DNA of 64,000 bases from Stenotrophobium sp040387055 (GCA_040387055.1 JAZKEM010000158.1:31063-95062); one strand, 5' to 3'; shown: positions 7,919 through 16,266, counted from the stretch's first letter. The notes: generated by a model not told the origin, from the sequence alone. A program made the numbers and translations.

Positions 7919-8429
7919 TGTCGTTCTCCTGAAGTGCTTCATTACAGGTCGCATCTATTCAACCTGCGATCAAGCCAAATCCTTCTGGCTCAATAGAGAA
8001 TAGGCAATGGCCATGCCAATACATTTCTTTTCGTGGTGTAACAGTGAGTTACCCACTTCACGCATATACCGATCTGTCTATTTATTGCAGAGATGACTTC
8101 TCAACACGCAAATGTGTCGTGATATGGCGACAGATAAAGCGATTCAAAAAATAAGTGTTTGTATTTTTTACAAATACAGAGTCGTTATAAAACGACAAAA
8201 CCGCAATTAGAGCTACAAACACGAGGACACCAATCAATATTGAATCTCTAATAAATTTATTTTCTCTAAATAATTTTTATTAATTTTTGTTCGTCGCGAA
8301 TCAACGAATCAATATTAATTTGAACCAAGCTGATTTGATGCGTTCATAACTTTGCACGTACATAAACAATGTTCGCGCTCGTCTGCAGATGCTGACGAAT
8401 AATTTCCTACATGGATGAAGGAGAAGTTT
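7919..8429. other. Intergenic region, AT-rich divergent promoter region
   Basis: This stretch of about 500 bp has no supported gene. It is clearly more AT-rich than its surroundings, particularly 8140-8330, and separates minus-strand genes from the plus-strand DUF4142 gene. It should hold both promoters. A weak TGTCG/CGACA inverted repeat occurs near 8110-8132; no recognisable operator was identified. Confidence 0.5.
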
Positions 8430-8972
8430 ATGAAAGCGTTTAAACGTAATGTTGCACTCGTCGGTCTTGCCGTTGGCATTGGCTTGCCACTCTATGCATC
8501 TGCTGAAGCGGACGCTACGAAGGCTAGCGGCCCAACGACCGTTTCCAAAGATGACATCGAGTTTCTTGGAAAGGCCGCACAAGCAGATATGACCGAAGTT
8601 CAAGCAGCGACGATTGCGTCAAGCCGCGCTTTGACTACTGACGCAAAGTCCTTGGCCAGTAGCGCAAAGACAGATTATGAAGTGAGCAACACTGATCTTC
8701 GTACAATCGCCGCAACCAAAGGCGTCGTACTTCCTACACGTCTAGATTCCGAGCACCAGAAAGAACTGGATAAGCTGCAGAAGGTAGACGCAAAGAAATT
8801 TGATGCTGCCTATATTGATGTGGTGAAGGATAGCCACGAAGACGCTGTTGATCTCTTTGAGAAGGCCGCAAAGAAATCTAAGGACGCAGACATTCAAACC
8901 TTTGCCAAGAACAGTCTGCCAACACTTAAGCAGAACCTAGATACGGCTAAGCGTCTTGATGAGAAGAGCTAA
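8430..8972 (+). CDS. DUF4142-domain periplasmic protein
   Basis: This 180-residue protein has a signal peptide (MKAFKRNVALVGLAVGIGLP, then LYASA) and one helical DUF4142 domain: DIEFLGKAAQADMTEVQAAT near the start, the DLRTIAATKGVVLPT loop, and the YIDVVKDSHEDAVDLFEKAA helix. DUF4142 proteins form a ferritin-like four-helix bundle, are secreted and are widespread near stress genes; their function is not known. The ATG at 8430 has AAGGAGAAG upstream, better than the ATG at 8415. It stands alone with the AT-rich promoter region before it. Confidence 0.9.
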   Translation: MKAFKRNVALVGLAVGIGLPLYASAEADATKASGPTTVSKDDIEFLGKAAQADMTEVQAATIASSRALTTDAKSLASSAKTDYEVSNTDLRTIAATKGVVLPTRLDSEHQKELDKLQKVDAKKFDAAYIDVVKDSHEDAVDLFEKAAKKSKDADIQTFAKNSLPTLKQNLDTAKRLDEKS

Positions 8973-9119
8973 TTGCTAGCGCTCTGTCACTGCTTCTCTT
9001 ATTAGAGAGTGCAGCTCGCATCAAACTTGCAGTAATTTTTTAGTACTGAGTTAAGTCGGAATATCGTGACGTTAATATTTTAGAGCGTCACTTACTTAGT
9101 TAAATCGGTAAGGAGATTT

Positions 9120-9575
9120 ATGAACACCAATGACACCATCAGCATTTTGAACGACCTCATTGAAACCACTGAGGATGGCAAGAAGGGTTTTGCCGAAGCC
9201 GCGCAAGATGCAACCAAGCCTGAATTGAAAGCCGCTTTTCAGAAGCGCGCAGCCGAATGCAGTGATGCGGCAGTAGAGCTTCAGAGCCTTGTGCAATCCA
9301 TCGGCGGAAAACCTGCCACGTCGGGCACCATCGCAGGCGCAGCTCATCGCGGTTGGGTAAAAGTGAAATCAGCCGTGTCGGATAGCAATGTCGCTGTTCT
9401 TGAAGAAGTGGAACGCGGTGAAGATCGTGCCAAGGCTGTATTCGCCAAGGCGCTCAAGAGCGAAATCCCGCCGCCTATTCGCAATGTGGTTCAGCGCCAG
9501 TACGAGGGCGTGATTAAAAATCATGATCGCATGCGTGATCTTCGTAACAACTATCGCGCCTCTGCAAGCATGTAA
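9120..9575 (+). CDS. PA2169-family four-helix-bundle protein (DUF2383)
   Basis: This 151-residue protein has no signal peptide. The start (ISILNDLIETTEDGKKGFAE) and internal helices (AFQKRAAECSDAAVELQSLV and VERGEDRAKAVFAKAL) fit the PA2169/DUF2383 family, ferritin-like bundles found in proteobacteria beside stress proteins. The ATG has AAGGAG seven bases before it. A very strong terminator follows at 9587-9637. Function is unknown; members may bind metals through conserved Glu/His, but this was not verified here. Confidence 0.88.
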   Translation: MNTNDTISILNDLIETTEDGKKGFAEAAQDATKPELKAAFQKRAAECSDAAVELQSLVQSIGGKPATSGTIAGAAHRGWVKVKSAVSDSNVAVLEEVERGEDRAKAVFAKALKSEIPPPIRNVVQRQYEGVIKNHDRMRDLRNNYRASASM

Positions 9576-9586
9576 CGCTAGCTGAC

Positions 9587-9637
9587 CTATGAGGCTGCAC
9601 TCTTACGAGATGGTAAGTGTGCAGCCTCATAGTTTTT
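9587..9637 (+). terminator. Strong intrinsic terminator after the PA2169-family gene
   Basis: An approximately 20-bp stem (CTATGAGGCTGCAC plus CTTAC, pairing with GTAAG plus GTGCAGCCTCATAG) has one internal mismatch and a 6-nt loop and is followed by TTTTTG. Confidence 0.93.
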
Positions 9638-9987
9638 GTCCGTTTATCTATACGTAAAAGCGTAGTGAGCGTCAGGATGTAATTGACCCCGCTAGCAGTG
9701 ATCTACAGGACTTCCCCAGTCTCTGAGATCACTGGCCATAGCCGCAGCGCCCTGATATCTCATCAGGCATCTCGCATATATATCCATATATTTCAATTAA
9801 CTAGATATTTATGCGTGGCTCTAATCCTCGCCGACCTTCCCAATCCAATCGCGGCAGATTCTCCCTCTTTGCATGCTAATGAACATGCGTGTACATTATG
9901 GCCACGCATGCTGGCACCCCTAAAGGGGCCATTGGAGAAGGCATGCCATACCCACGCACAGCAATACAAACGCGAAGGAAAGAGACA
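9638..9987. other. Intergenic region upstream of the P450 operon
   Basis: About 350 bp without a convincing gene. It includes an AT-rich segment at 9776-9812 and an inverted repeat at 9884-9910. A frame open across it (9683-9991) has no codon or family support and overlaps the P450 start. Confidence 0.5.
9884..9910. promoter_or_regulatory. Inverted repeat, candidate operator of the P450 operon
   Basis: CATGCGTG and CACGCATG form perfect 8-bp arms around an 11-bp spacer, about 78 bp upstream of the P450 start. Size and symmetry suit a TetR-type dimer site, and a TetR gene follows the operon, but the link is inferred. Confidence 0.4.
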
Positions 9988-11565
9988 ATGAATTCAGCTG
10001 CCGCTCAGAGCATCTCATGGGATCCCTACAACCCGGATCTCATCCCGAATCCGTATCCGATGTACAAGCGTCTCCGCGAGGAAATGCCGCTGTACTACAA
10101 CGAGGAACACGATTTCTACGCGATCAGCCGTTTCGCAGATATCGAAGCCACGCTGCGCGATCGCGATCTCTTCAGCTCAGCACATGGCGACATTCTTGAG
10201 TTCATCAAAGCCAAGTCGGTAATGCCGGATTCCGTGTTCATTCACCAAGATCCACCCAAGCACACCGCTTATCGCTCGCTGATGCAGCGCATCATCACGC
10301 CTAAGCGCATGTTCGCTGTTGAGCAAGACATCCGCGCACTCTGCGCACGCAGTCTTGATCCGCTTGTTGGCGGTGATCGCTTCGACTTCATCGCCAATCT
10401 CGGCGCAGAAATGCCAATGCGTGCTGTCAGCATGCTGCTGGGCATTCCTGAAAAAGATCAGACCGCGATCCGCGAATCCGTTGATGCGCGCATGCGCACC
10501 GAGGCAGGTAAACCGATTGACCTCGCCAACCAGCAGGCCATCCAACAGGAAGCGCTCGCAAGCTTTGAGGAATACATCAGCTGGCGCGAGAAGAATCCGT
10601 CTGACGACATGATGACGGAGCTGCTGCAGACCGACTTTAAAGATCCAGAAGGCGTAACCCGCAAGCTGACGCGCGATGAGATCTCCAACATCGTCAACGT
10701 CGTTGCTGGCGCAGGCAACGAAACCACCAATCGTTTGATTGGCTGGATGGGCAAAACACTTTCTGAGCATCCTGATCAGCGTCGCGAGATCGTAAAAAAT
10801 CCAGCCCTGATTCCAGCTGCAATCGAAGAGCTGTTGCGCTTTGAACCCCCTGGCCCATTCCTCGCACGCGAAGTGATGCGTGACATTGAGCTCCACGGCA
10901 AGAAGGTTCCGAAAGGCGCTGCAATGATCATGCTGGTGGCTGCAGGCAATCGCGATGAGTCGCGCTTCGTCAACGGCGACACGTTCAACATCCATCGTGA
11001 ACAGCGTCCTCACATGACGTTTGGTCAAGGTATTCACGTTTGCATCGGCGCACCGCTGGCACGTCTCGAAGGCCGCGTGGCAATGGAAGAAGTGCTCAAA
11101 CGATTCCCAGAATGGGAAGTGGATTACGACAATGCCGTGATGTCATCGACCTCTTCCGTACGCGGTTGGGATTCGCTGCCAGCATGGATCGGTTCCAAGC
11201 CGAAGAACGCAACGTACAGCGTGCCGAAACCTGCTGCTCCGGCCGCACCCGCTGCACCTGCGGCAGACGTAACGTTGGAAGGCACTTGGAACGTTGTGGT
11301 CAAAGGCCCCACTGGCCCACAGCCTGCAGTGCTTACGCTAGAGCGTAGCGGCGACAGCTTCACCGGCGCACAGGCCGGCGCAGGCACCAGCACGCCTATC
11401 GCTGACTTCAAGAAAACTGGCAACAAGATCTATTGGGTCAACCACATCACCAAGCCAATGAAGATCAAAGTAGAGTTCACCGGCGAGCTCAGCGGCAATG
11501 TCATCACTGGCAAGGCCAAAGCTGGCTTCATGGGCTCCTATCCTTTCACCGCAACCAAGGCGTAA
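9988..11565 (+). CDS. Cytochrome P450 with fused C-terminal beta-rich domain
   Basis: This 525-residue protein has a complete soluble bacterial P450 at about 1-410: I-helix AGAGNETT (240-247) for oxygen activation, ExxR at 281-284 and the haem loop FGQGIHVCIGAPLAR with axial Cys352. Residues 413-426 form a Pro/Ala linker, followed by about 99 extra residues (427-525) that begin LEGTWNVVVKGPTGP and end MGSYPFTATKA, a strand-rich repeat-like pattern resembling small lipocalin-like beta barrels. Normal class I bacterial P450s are about 400-420 residues, so this tail is unusual. The ATG at 9988 has AAGGA upstream and fits family starts. A [2Fe-2S] ferredoxin begins 5 bp downstream and is the likely electron donor. 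No reductase is nearby. Substrate is unknown; a hydrophobic acid or terpenoid/steroid is plausible only from family habit. Confidence 0.93.
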   Translation: MNSAAAQSISWDPYNPDLIPNPYPMYKRLREEMPLYYNEEHDFYAISRFADIEATLRDRDLFSSAHGDILEFIKAKSVMPDSVFIHQDPPKHTAYRSLMQRIITPKRMFAVEQDIRALCARSLDPLVGGDRFDFIANLGAEMPMRAVSMLLGIPEKDQTAIRESVDARMRTEAGKPIDLANQQAIQQEALASFEEYISWREKNPSDDMMTELLQTDFKDPEGVTRKLTRDEISNIVNVVAGAGNETTNRLIGWMGKTLSEHPDQRREIVKNPALIPAAIEELLRFEPPGPFLAREVMRDIELHGKKVPKGAAMIMLVAAGNRDESRFVNGDTFNIHREQRPHMTFGQGIHVCIGAPLARLEGRVAMEEVLKRFPEWEVDYDNAVMSSTSSVRGWDSLPAWIGSKPKNATYSVPKPAAPAAPAAPAADVTLEGTWNVVVKGPTGPQPAVLTLERSGDSFTGAQAGAGTSTPIADFKKTGNKIYWVNHITKPMKIKVEFTGELSGNVITGKAKAGFMGSYPFTATKA

Positions 11566-11570
11566 GCGTC

Positions 11571-11891
11571 ATGCCGAAGATTCTCTACATTGAGCACAAC
11601 GGCAAAGAGCATGTGGTTGATGCCGACGTCGGCAAGAGCGTGATGCAGAACGCGCTGGAAAACCTCATCCCCGGCATCATTGGGGACTGCGGCGGCGCCT
11701 GCTCCTGCGCAACCTGCCACGGCTATATCGATCCTGCTTGGACAGATAAGGTTGGCGAGAAGAATGAAGGTGAAGAAATGATGCTCGACGGTGCGCTACG
11801 CGTTCTGCCGAACAGCCGCCTCACCTGTCAGGTCGTGATGACGCAAGAACTCGACGGCCTTGTTGTCCGTCTGCCTGAATCACAGTTCTAA
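11571..11891 (+). CDS. [2Fe-2S] ferredoxin, putidaredoxin/adrenodoxin type
   Basis: This 106-residue protein has cluster ligands Cys40, Cys46, Cys49 (in DCGGACSCATC) and Cys86 (LTCQVV), exactly the spacing of vertebrate-type ferredoxins that serve bacterial P450s. The acidic helix around GEKNEGEEMM is the usual partner-docking surface. It starts 5 bp after the P450 stop, so the two are cotranscribed and very likely a functional pair. A longer upstream frame exists inside the P450 gene but the ATG at 11571 gives the normal family length. A terminator follows. Confidence 0.95.
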   Translation: MPKILYIEHNGKEHVVDADVGKSVMQNALENLIPGIIGDCGGACSCATCHGYIDPAWTDKVGEKNEGEEMMLDGALRVLPNSRLTCQVVMTQELDGLVVRLPESQF

Positions 11892-11901
11892 ACAAGCTGG
11901 C

Positions 11902-11945
11902 GCGTGAGGTAGGGATATCTATCCCTACCTCGCGCACACTTTTGT
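11902..11945 (+). terminator. Terminator of the P450-ferredoxin operon
   Basis: GAGGTAGGGATA pairs perfectly with TATCCCTACCTC over two bases, extended by further GC pairs outside to about 16 bp, and followed by ACACTTTTG. The near-perfect symmetry could also make it an operator for the TetR gene starting at 11967. Confidence 0.75.
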
Positions 11946-11966
11946 TAAGCGAACTGAGACTAAACT

Positions 11967-12587
11967 ATGCGCATGAGCAAGATGGCTGAACCCACTCCGC
12001 GCAAAACCCATATCCGTAATCCGGTGCAGACGCGTGAGCGCCTGCTGCAAGCCACAGTCGAGTTGCTCGCACTGAAAGGCCCGGACGCACTTTCGATTAA
12101 AGAAGCGGCTCAGCTGGCCAATGTCAGCCGTGGCGTCGCGTATCAGCATTTCACCGATCGCGATCATTTGCTGCGCGAAGCCAAAGGCTGGATCACAGAA
12201 CGCCTGCTCGAATCCGTTCAATACAGCAGCGTCGCCTCAGCCGACGATGTGATGCTGCAAACAGCACGCCTCGTCATGAAGAACCGCGATGCAGCGACCT
12301 TGCTGATCGCCGATGCGATTGCAGGTCGAGAATTATCGTCTGATCACCCGATCAATCGAATGGTCAGACAAACGCTTAAACATATGCAGAGCACCGGCGA
12401 AGCACGCGCCGATCTCGATGTTGAAATTCTGTCGTACATCTTTCTTGGCATGACCTCGACACTCGTTATGCTCAGTCGACTGCCTGACAGCGATCCTGAA
12501 GCGCTAGCGCAGCGTTTTACCCGCGAACTTTCGAACTTCCTCCGCCACGGTATCTTCTCGCCTACGCCAGTGCCTCAGCGTCCTTAA
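11967..12587 (+). CDS. TetR-family transcriptional regulator
   Basis: This 206-residue protein has an N-terminal helix-turn-helix at about residues 22-70 (RERLLQATVELLALKGPDAL, SIKEAAQLANVSRGVAYQHF) typical of TetR, and a helical ligand domain behind it. The ATG at 11982 (MAEPT) could be an alternative start. It follows the P450-ferredoxin operon in the same direction and is a reasonable candidate for its regulator. The ligand is unknown. Confidence 0.88.
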   Translation: MRMSKMAEPTPRKTHIRNPVQTRERLLQATVELLALKGPDALSIKEAAQLANVSRGVAYQHFTDRDHLLREAKGWITERLLESVQYSSVASADDVMLQTARLVMKNRDAATLLIADAIAGRELSSDHPINRMVRQTLKHMQSTGEARADLDVEILSYIFLGMTSTLVMLSRLPDSDPEALAQRFTRELSNFLRHGIFSPTPVPQRP

Positions 12588-12675
12588 GCGACAAGAACCC
12601 GTTATAAGCCAGTCATCAAAGCTGGATTCTGCTTTAATCCGCATTCGATATTGAAAGGCCAAAGGATGGTCCTCT

Positions 12676-13986
12676 ATGAATGCTCAAGTTCCAGCGCTCT
12701 TGCTCGCTCTACTGCTGCCCACCGCTGTCATGGCTGCAGATACCAGCAGCTTTGATAAAAGCACAGGCCCGCGCCCCACACTTCCTGAGCCCAGCAGCTC
12801 AATGCTGCCGACGCTGCATATCGCACCTGCTAAAAGCTGGCCTGCTGGCGTAACGCCCAAACCAGCTGCTGGTTTTGCAGTAAAAGCATTCGCAAAGAAT
12901 CTTGATCACCCGCGCTGGCTTTATGTGTTGCCGAATGGCGATGTGCTGGTCGCAGAATCAGATTCGCCGCCTCAGCCAGAAGACAACAAGGGCATTAAAG
13001 GCTGGATCGCAAAGATTGTAATGAAGCGTGCAGGCTCAGGTCATCCGAGCGCCAATCGCATTTCATTGCTGCGTGACAGCAATGGCGATGGCGTCGCCGA
13101 TGTTCAGACTGTTTTACTCAAAGATCTGAACTCTCCTTTTGGCATGGCTTTGATCGGCAACGATCTGTATGTCGCCAATACCGACGCCATCCTGCGCTTC
13201 CCCTATAAGTCAGGTGACACGGTTATTTCTGCTGCAGGAAAAAAACTGGCTGATCTACCCGGCGGGCCACTTAACCATCACTGGACGAAAAACATTATCG
13301 CCAGCAAGGACGGCATGCATCTCTATGCCACCGTTGGCTCCAATAGCAACATCGCCGAAAACGGCATGGACAAGGAATTTCAGCGCGCAGCGATTCTCGA
13401 AATTGATGTGGCGTCTGGGAAAACGCGGGTGTTCGCATCTGGCATTCGCAATCCCAACGGAATGGATTGGGAGCCCAAGACCGGTGCATTGTGGACCGTC
13501 GTTAATGAACGCGATGAACTGGGCAATGATCTGGTGCCGGACTATCTGACCTCCGTAAAACCCGGCGCGTTTTATGGCTGGCCCTATAGCTATTACGGCC
13601 AGCATGTCGACACGCGCGTAACGCCCGCCCGTCCTGATCTGGTCGCCAAAGCGATTCCACCAGACTATGCACTCGGCGGCCATGTCGCCGCTTTAGGTCT
13701 TACCTTTTATCAAGGCAACCTCTTTCCACAGCGTTACAACGGCGGCGCATTTATTGGCCAGCACGGCTCGTGGAACCGCAAACCTCGCAGTGGTTACAAC
13801 GTGGTTTTCGTACCGTTCAATAACGGCACTGCTAGCGGCAAGATTGAAGAAGTGCTGACCGGATTTGTTGATGAAGACGGCGATGCCTTGGGCAGACCGG
13901 TTGGCGTCGCAGTCGATCAGAAAGGCGCATTGCTAGTCGCTGATGACGTCGGCAATACAGTTTGGCGAGTCGTACCTAGCCATTAA
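12676..13986 (+). CDS. Periplasmic PQQ-type sugar dehydrogenase (L-sorbosone dehydrogenase family)
   Basis: This 436-residue protein has a signal peptide (MNAQVPALLLALLLPTAVMA) followed by a six-bladed propeller: LDHPRWLYVLPNGDVLVAES, DSNGDGVAD, LNSPFGMALIGNDLYVAN, GIRNPNGMDW, VNERDELGNDLVPDYL and GRPVGVAVDQKGALLVADD are all segments of the GSDH/sorbosone dehydrogenase family. Members oxidise aldoses or aldehyde sugars in the periplasm with PQQ. No PQQ synthesis genes are in the window. The substrate cannot be told from sequence. It is probably monocistronic, followed by a bidirectional terminator. Confidence 0.88.
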   Translation: MNAQVPALLLALLLPTAVMAADTSSFDKSTGPRPTLPEPSSSMLPTLHIAPAKSWPAGVTPKPAAGFAVKAFAKNLDHPRWLYVLPNGDVLVAESDSPPQPEDNKGIKGWIAKIVMKRAGSGHPSANRISLLRDSNGDGVADVQTVLLKDLNSPFGMALIGNDLYVANTDAILRFPYKSGDTVISAAGKKLADLPGGPLNHHWTKNIIASKDGMHLYATVGSNSNIAENGMDKEFQRAAILEIDVASGKTRVFASGIRNPNGMDWEPKTGALWTVVNERDELGNDLVPDYLTSVKPGAFYGWPYSYYGQHVDTRVTPARPDLVAKAIPPDYALGGHVAALGLTFYQGNLFPQRYNGGAFIGQHGSWNRKPRSGYNVVFVPFNNGTASGKIEEVLTGFVDEDGDALGRPVGVAVDQKGALLVADDVGNTVWRVVPSH

Positions 13987-13988
13987 TA

Positions 13989-14013
13989 AAAAGGGGCCCA
14001 TTGGGCCCCTTTT
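13989..14013. terminator. Bidirectional terminator between sugar dehydrogenase and modA
   Basis: AAAAGGGGCCC pairs with GGGCCCCTTTT over three bases. It serves both the plus-strand dehydrogenase gene and the minus-strand modA gene. Confidence 0.92.
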
Positions 14014-14028
14014 GTTATCTGCTGCTCT

Positions 14029-14793
14029 CTACGGTTTCAGCAGCACAAAACCATATTGGCTAAAAATAGCAGCCGCTTCTGGTGAGGTGGTTAGATATTT
14101 CATTAACGCTTTTGCCTCTGGGCGAGCACCGTTCACAACTGCAAACGGATATACGATGGGCTTGTGCGTGGCGTCTGGGAAGCGCTCAAGAACTTCCACC
14201 TTGCTGCTGATTGCAGCATCTGTTGCATAGACAATGCCTAGCGGGCACTCGCCGCGCTCTACAAATGCCAGTGCGGTACGAACGTCATCAGTGCCTACGA
14301 TGCGCCCTGTCAGCTGCGGCCACCAGCCTAGCGCTTCAAGACTTTGCTTGGCATAAATGCCGACAGGAACGACGCCAGGCTCTCCGGTGCAAAGTTTGCC
14401 TTTGAAGGCTTCTGCGATCTTGAAGTCTTTTTTCATCTCGATCGGGAGACGCTTGCCCTTGGGGACAATCAAGACCAGATCGTTACCCAGCAGATTTACC
14501 GCGCTACCTTTTTCAATTTTCTTGCGCTCATTTAAATAGTCCATCCATGACAAATCCGCTGAAGCGAAAATATCAGCAGGCGCACCCGCCTCAATCTGCT
14601 TAGCCAGTGCCGAAGATGCGCCATACGCAAGGCTAGGTGCAGGATGATTCTGCTTCTGCCACTGCACAGAAATGTCATTCAGCGCATTGGTAAGACTCGC
14701 CGCGGCAAAAACGCGAACCGGTTCTTCTGCAAACAGCTGGGTCGAGCACAGCAACAGGAAGCTCAGGACTAAAGAACGGCTGATGAATCGCAT
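14029..14793 (-). CDS. modA: Molybdate-binding periplasmic protein ModA
   Basis: This 254-residue protein has a signal peptide (about 1-22) and the ModA fold: VRVFAAASLTNALNDI at the start with the oxyanion-binding Ser, YGASSALAKQIEAGAPADIF, the IVPKG hinge and GIVYATDA near the second binding loop. ModA delivers molybdate (or tungstate) to the ModBC permease. modB and modC are absent from the window, so this is an orphan copy here. It is divergent from an oxyanion-type porin with a ModE-like operator 26 bp upstream of the start codon, which supports a molybdenum role. Confidence 0.93.
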   Translation of the reverse strand: MRFISRSLVLSFLLLCSTQLFAEEPVRVFAAASLTNALNDISVQWQKQNHPAPSLAYGASSALAKQIEAGAPADIFASADLSWMDYLNERKKIEKGSAVNLLGNDLVLIVPKGKRLPIEMKKDFKIAEAFKGKLCTGEPGVVPVGIYAKQSLEALGWWPQLTGRIVGTDDVRTALAFVERGECPLGIVYATDAAISSKVEVLERFPDATHKPIVYPFAVVNGARPEAKALMKYLTTSPEAAAIFSQYGFVLLKP

Positions 14794-14818
14794 TGATTAA
14801 CTTCCTTTAAGATGACAG

Positions 14819-14842
14819 CGATATATATCGTGGTATATAACG
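14819..14842. promoter_or_regulatory. ModE-like operator between modA and the porin
   Basis: CGATATATA and TATATAACG flank a 6-bp spacer; the arms differ from perfect symmetry at one position. This agrees closely with the proteobacterial ModE consensus as I recall it (ATCGNTATATA-N6-TATATAACGAT). It is placed to control both divergent genes. Confidence 0.8.
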
Positions 14843-14848
14843 ACGCTC

Positions 14849-14870
14849 GATGTCAATTTGATGTCAATTT
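14849..14870 (+). repeat. Tandem 11-bp repeat in the porin leader
   Basis: GATGTCAATTT occurs twice in a row with no gap, ending 18 bp before the porin ATG. It may be a duplicated promoter or activator element, or chance. Confidence 0.6.
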
Positions 14871-14887
14871 AATCAAGAGGTGGGGTC

Positions 14888-16156
14888 ATGCGTCGTCGTG
14901 TAATAGCTGCAGCCGTTCTTGCTTTTTCCGCGCTGGGTTCGATGCCAGCGCAAGCGAAAGATGATCTTCTGGATACGCTGGCACAGAAAGGGATTCTGAC
15001 GCCTGAAGAGTACGACAAGCTCAAGGCTCAGCAGAAAACGGAAGTCATCGTCGACACCAGCGAGGGCTTCAAGATTGTCTCCATCGACAATGCCAACTCA
15101 CTGCAAATCGGCACCCTGCTACAGCTCGATTCGACGCAATACAACGACGACAAAACAGACCTTGCCAATGGTTCCGAACTGCGTCGCTCGCGAATTTCAA
15201 CCTCCGGTGTACTGCTCAAGGATTGGCAATATCGTTTTGAGTACGAGTTCAGCGGCACCGCTGGCGTAACCGATGCCTATGTCGCCTATACCGCGTTCAA
15301 ACCCGTCATCGTCACTGTCGGCCAATTCAAACAGCCTATCGGCATGGAAGCACTGGCTTCCGACAAAAACCTGACGTTCATGGAACGTGGCCTGCCCTTC
15401 GCCTTTATTCCGCCACGCGCGCCGGGTTTGATGGTCGGCACTTCCGGTTACAACTGGTCGCTGAACGGCGGCATATTTGGCGAGCCTGTCGGTAACGCTT
15501 CTACTGGCGACGAAGGTTTTGGGCTGGCATCTCGCGCCACGTTTGCGCCATTGCTGTCACAAGATAAGACGGTACACCTTGGACTTGGCGCAGCCTGGAG
15601 AAAGCCCACCGATAACGTTGGCGCATCGACGGTAGCGTTCAGCAGCAAACCAGAGTCCAATGTCACAGCCTTGCGGTTTGTGAATACGGCCACGATTAAT
15701 AATGTGCATCAGTACGGCATTGAAGTGCTGGAGCTTGCAGGACAAGTTGGCGCAGTCAGCTTGCAAGGCGAATATTCTCTTACGCAGGTGAAACGCGATA
15801 CGGCTCCAACGTTGAAATTCAGCGGTTGGTATACCCAATTGGCCTACACGCTGACCGGCGAAAAGCGTCCATACAAAGCGGATAAAGGCGTGTTTGATGG
15901 CATACGCCCGACCAAGAATTTTGGTCGTGATGGCTGGGGCGCTTTTGAAGTCGCAGCACGAATCAGCGGCATCGATTTAAGCGACAAAACCGTCAATGGC
16001 GGCAAAGAGCGCAACGCAGCAGTGACGTTTAACTGGTACCTCAATCCCTTCATGAGAATGAGCGCTAACGTCGTCAAAGTTCTTAAGCTTGAAGGCGGCC
16101 CGTTGAATGACGATGAGCCAACGGTCTTCCAGATTCGTGCACAACTCGCACTCTAA
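14888..16156 (+). CDS. Phosphate-selective porin O/P family outer-membrane protein
   Basis: This 422-residue protein has a signal peptide (about 1-23, MPAQA end), a short N-terminal helical stretch (LDTLAQKGILTPEEYDKLKA) and a 16-strand barrel typical of OprO/OprP porins: FKPVIVTVGQFKQPIGME is the characteristic inner-loop region and the C-terminus ends QIRAQLAL. OprO/P porins pass anions through an arginine/lysine ladder. Here the porin is divergent from modA across a ModE-like operator, so molybdate or another oxyanion is the inferred cargo rather than phosphate. No pho-box was recognised. It ends in its own terminator. Confidence 0.9.
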   Translation: MRRRVIAAAVLAFSALGSMPAQAKDDLLDTLAQKGILTPEEYDKLKAQQKTEVIVDTSEGFKIVSIDNANSLQIGTLLQLDSTQYNDDKTDLANGSELRRSRISTSGVLLKDWQYRFEYEFSGTAGVTDAYVAYTAFKPVIVTVGQFKQPIGMEALASDKNLTFMERGLPFAFIPPRAPGLMVGTSGYNWSLNGGIFGEPVGNASTGDEGFGLASRATFAPLLSQDKTVHLGLGAAWRKPTDNVGASTVAFSSKPESNVTALRFVNTATINNVHQYGIEVLELAGQVGAVSLQGEYSLTQVKRDTAPTLKFSGWYTQLAYTLTGEKRPYKADKGVFDGIRPTKNFGRDGWGAFEVAARISGIDLSDKTVNGGKERNAAVTFNWYLNPFMRMSANVVKVLKLEGGPLNDDEPTVFQIRAQLAL

Positions 16157-16189
16157 ACTCGCGAGAGTGGCAACTAATGCCGCAATCCT

Positions 16190-16211
16190 AAAGGGGCCAA
16201 CAGGCCCCTTT
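16190..16211. terminator. Terminator after the porin gene
   Basis: AAAGGGGCC pairs with GGCCCCTTT over a 4-nt loop, followed by ATTTATTTA on the plus strand. Confidence 0.88.
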
Positions 16212-16266
16212 ATTTATTTACGACGACAACCAAGCCGCGGCAAAATATCGGCCTTCGCAAAAATGA

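Noticed and set aside
9776..9812. AT-rich segment resembling the IclR/tonB operator
   Set aside because: It has TATATCCATATAT but lacks the CCC core and the 20-bp-spaced second element.
9683..9991. Plus-strand open frame of about 100 codons upstream of the P450
   Set aside because: It overlaps the P450 start, has no ribosome site and no recognisable protein features.
10177..11037. Long minus-strand open frame inside the P450 gene
   Set aside because: It is antisense to a clearly functional P450 and its composition (Cys/His-rich) is typical of a shadow frame.
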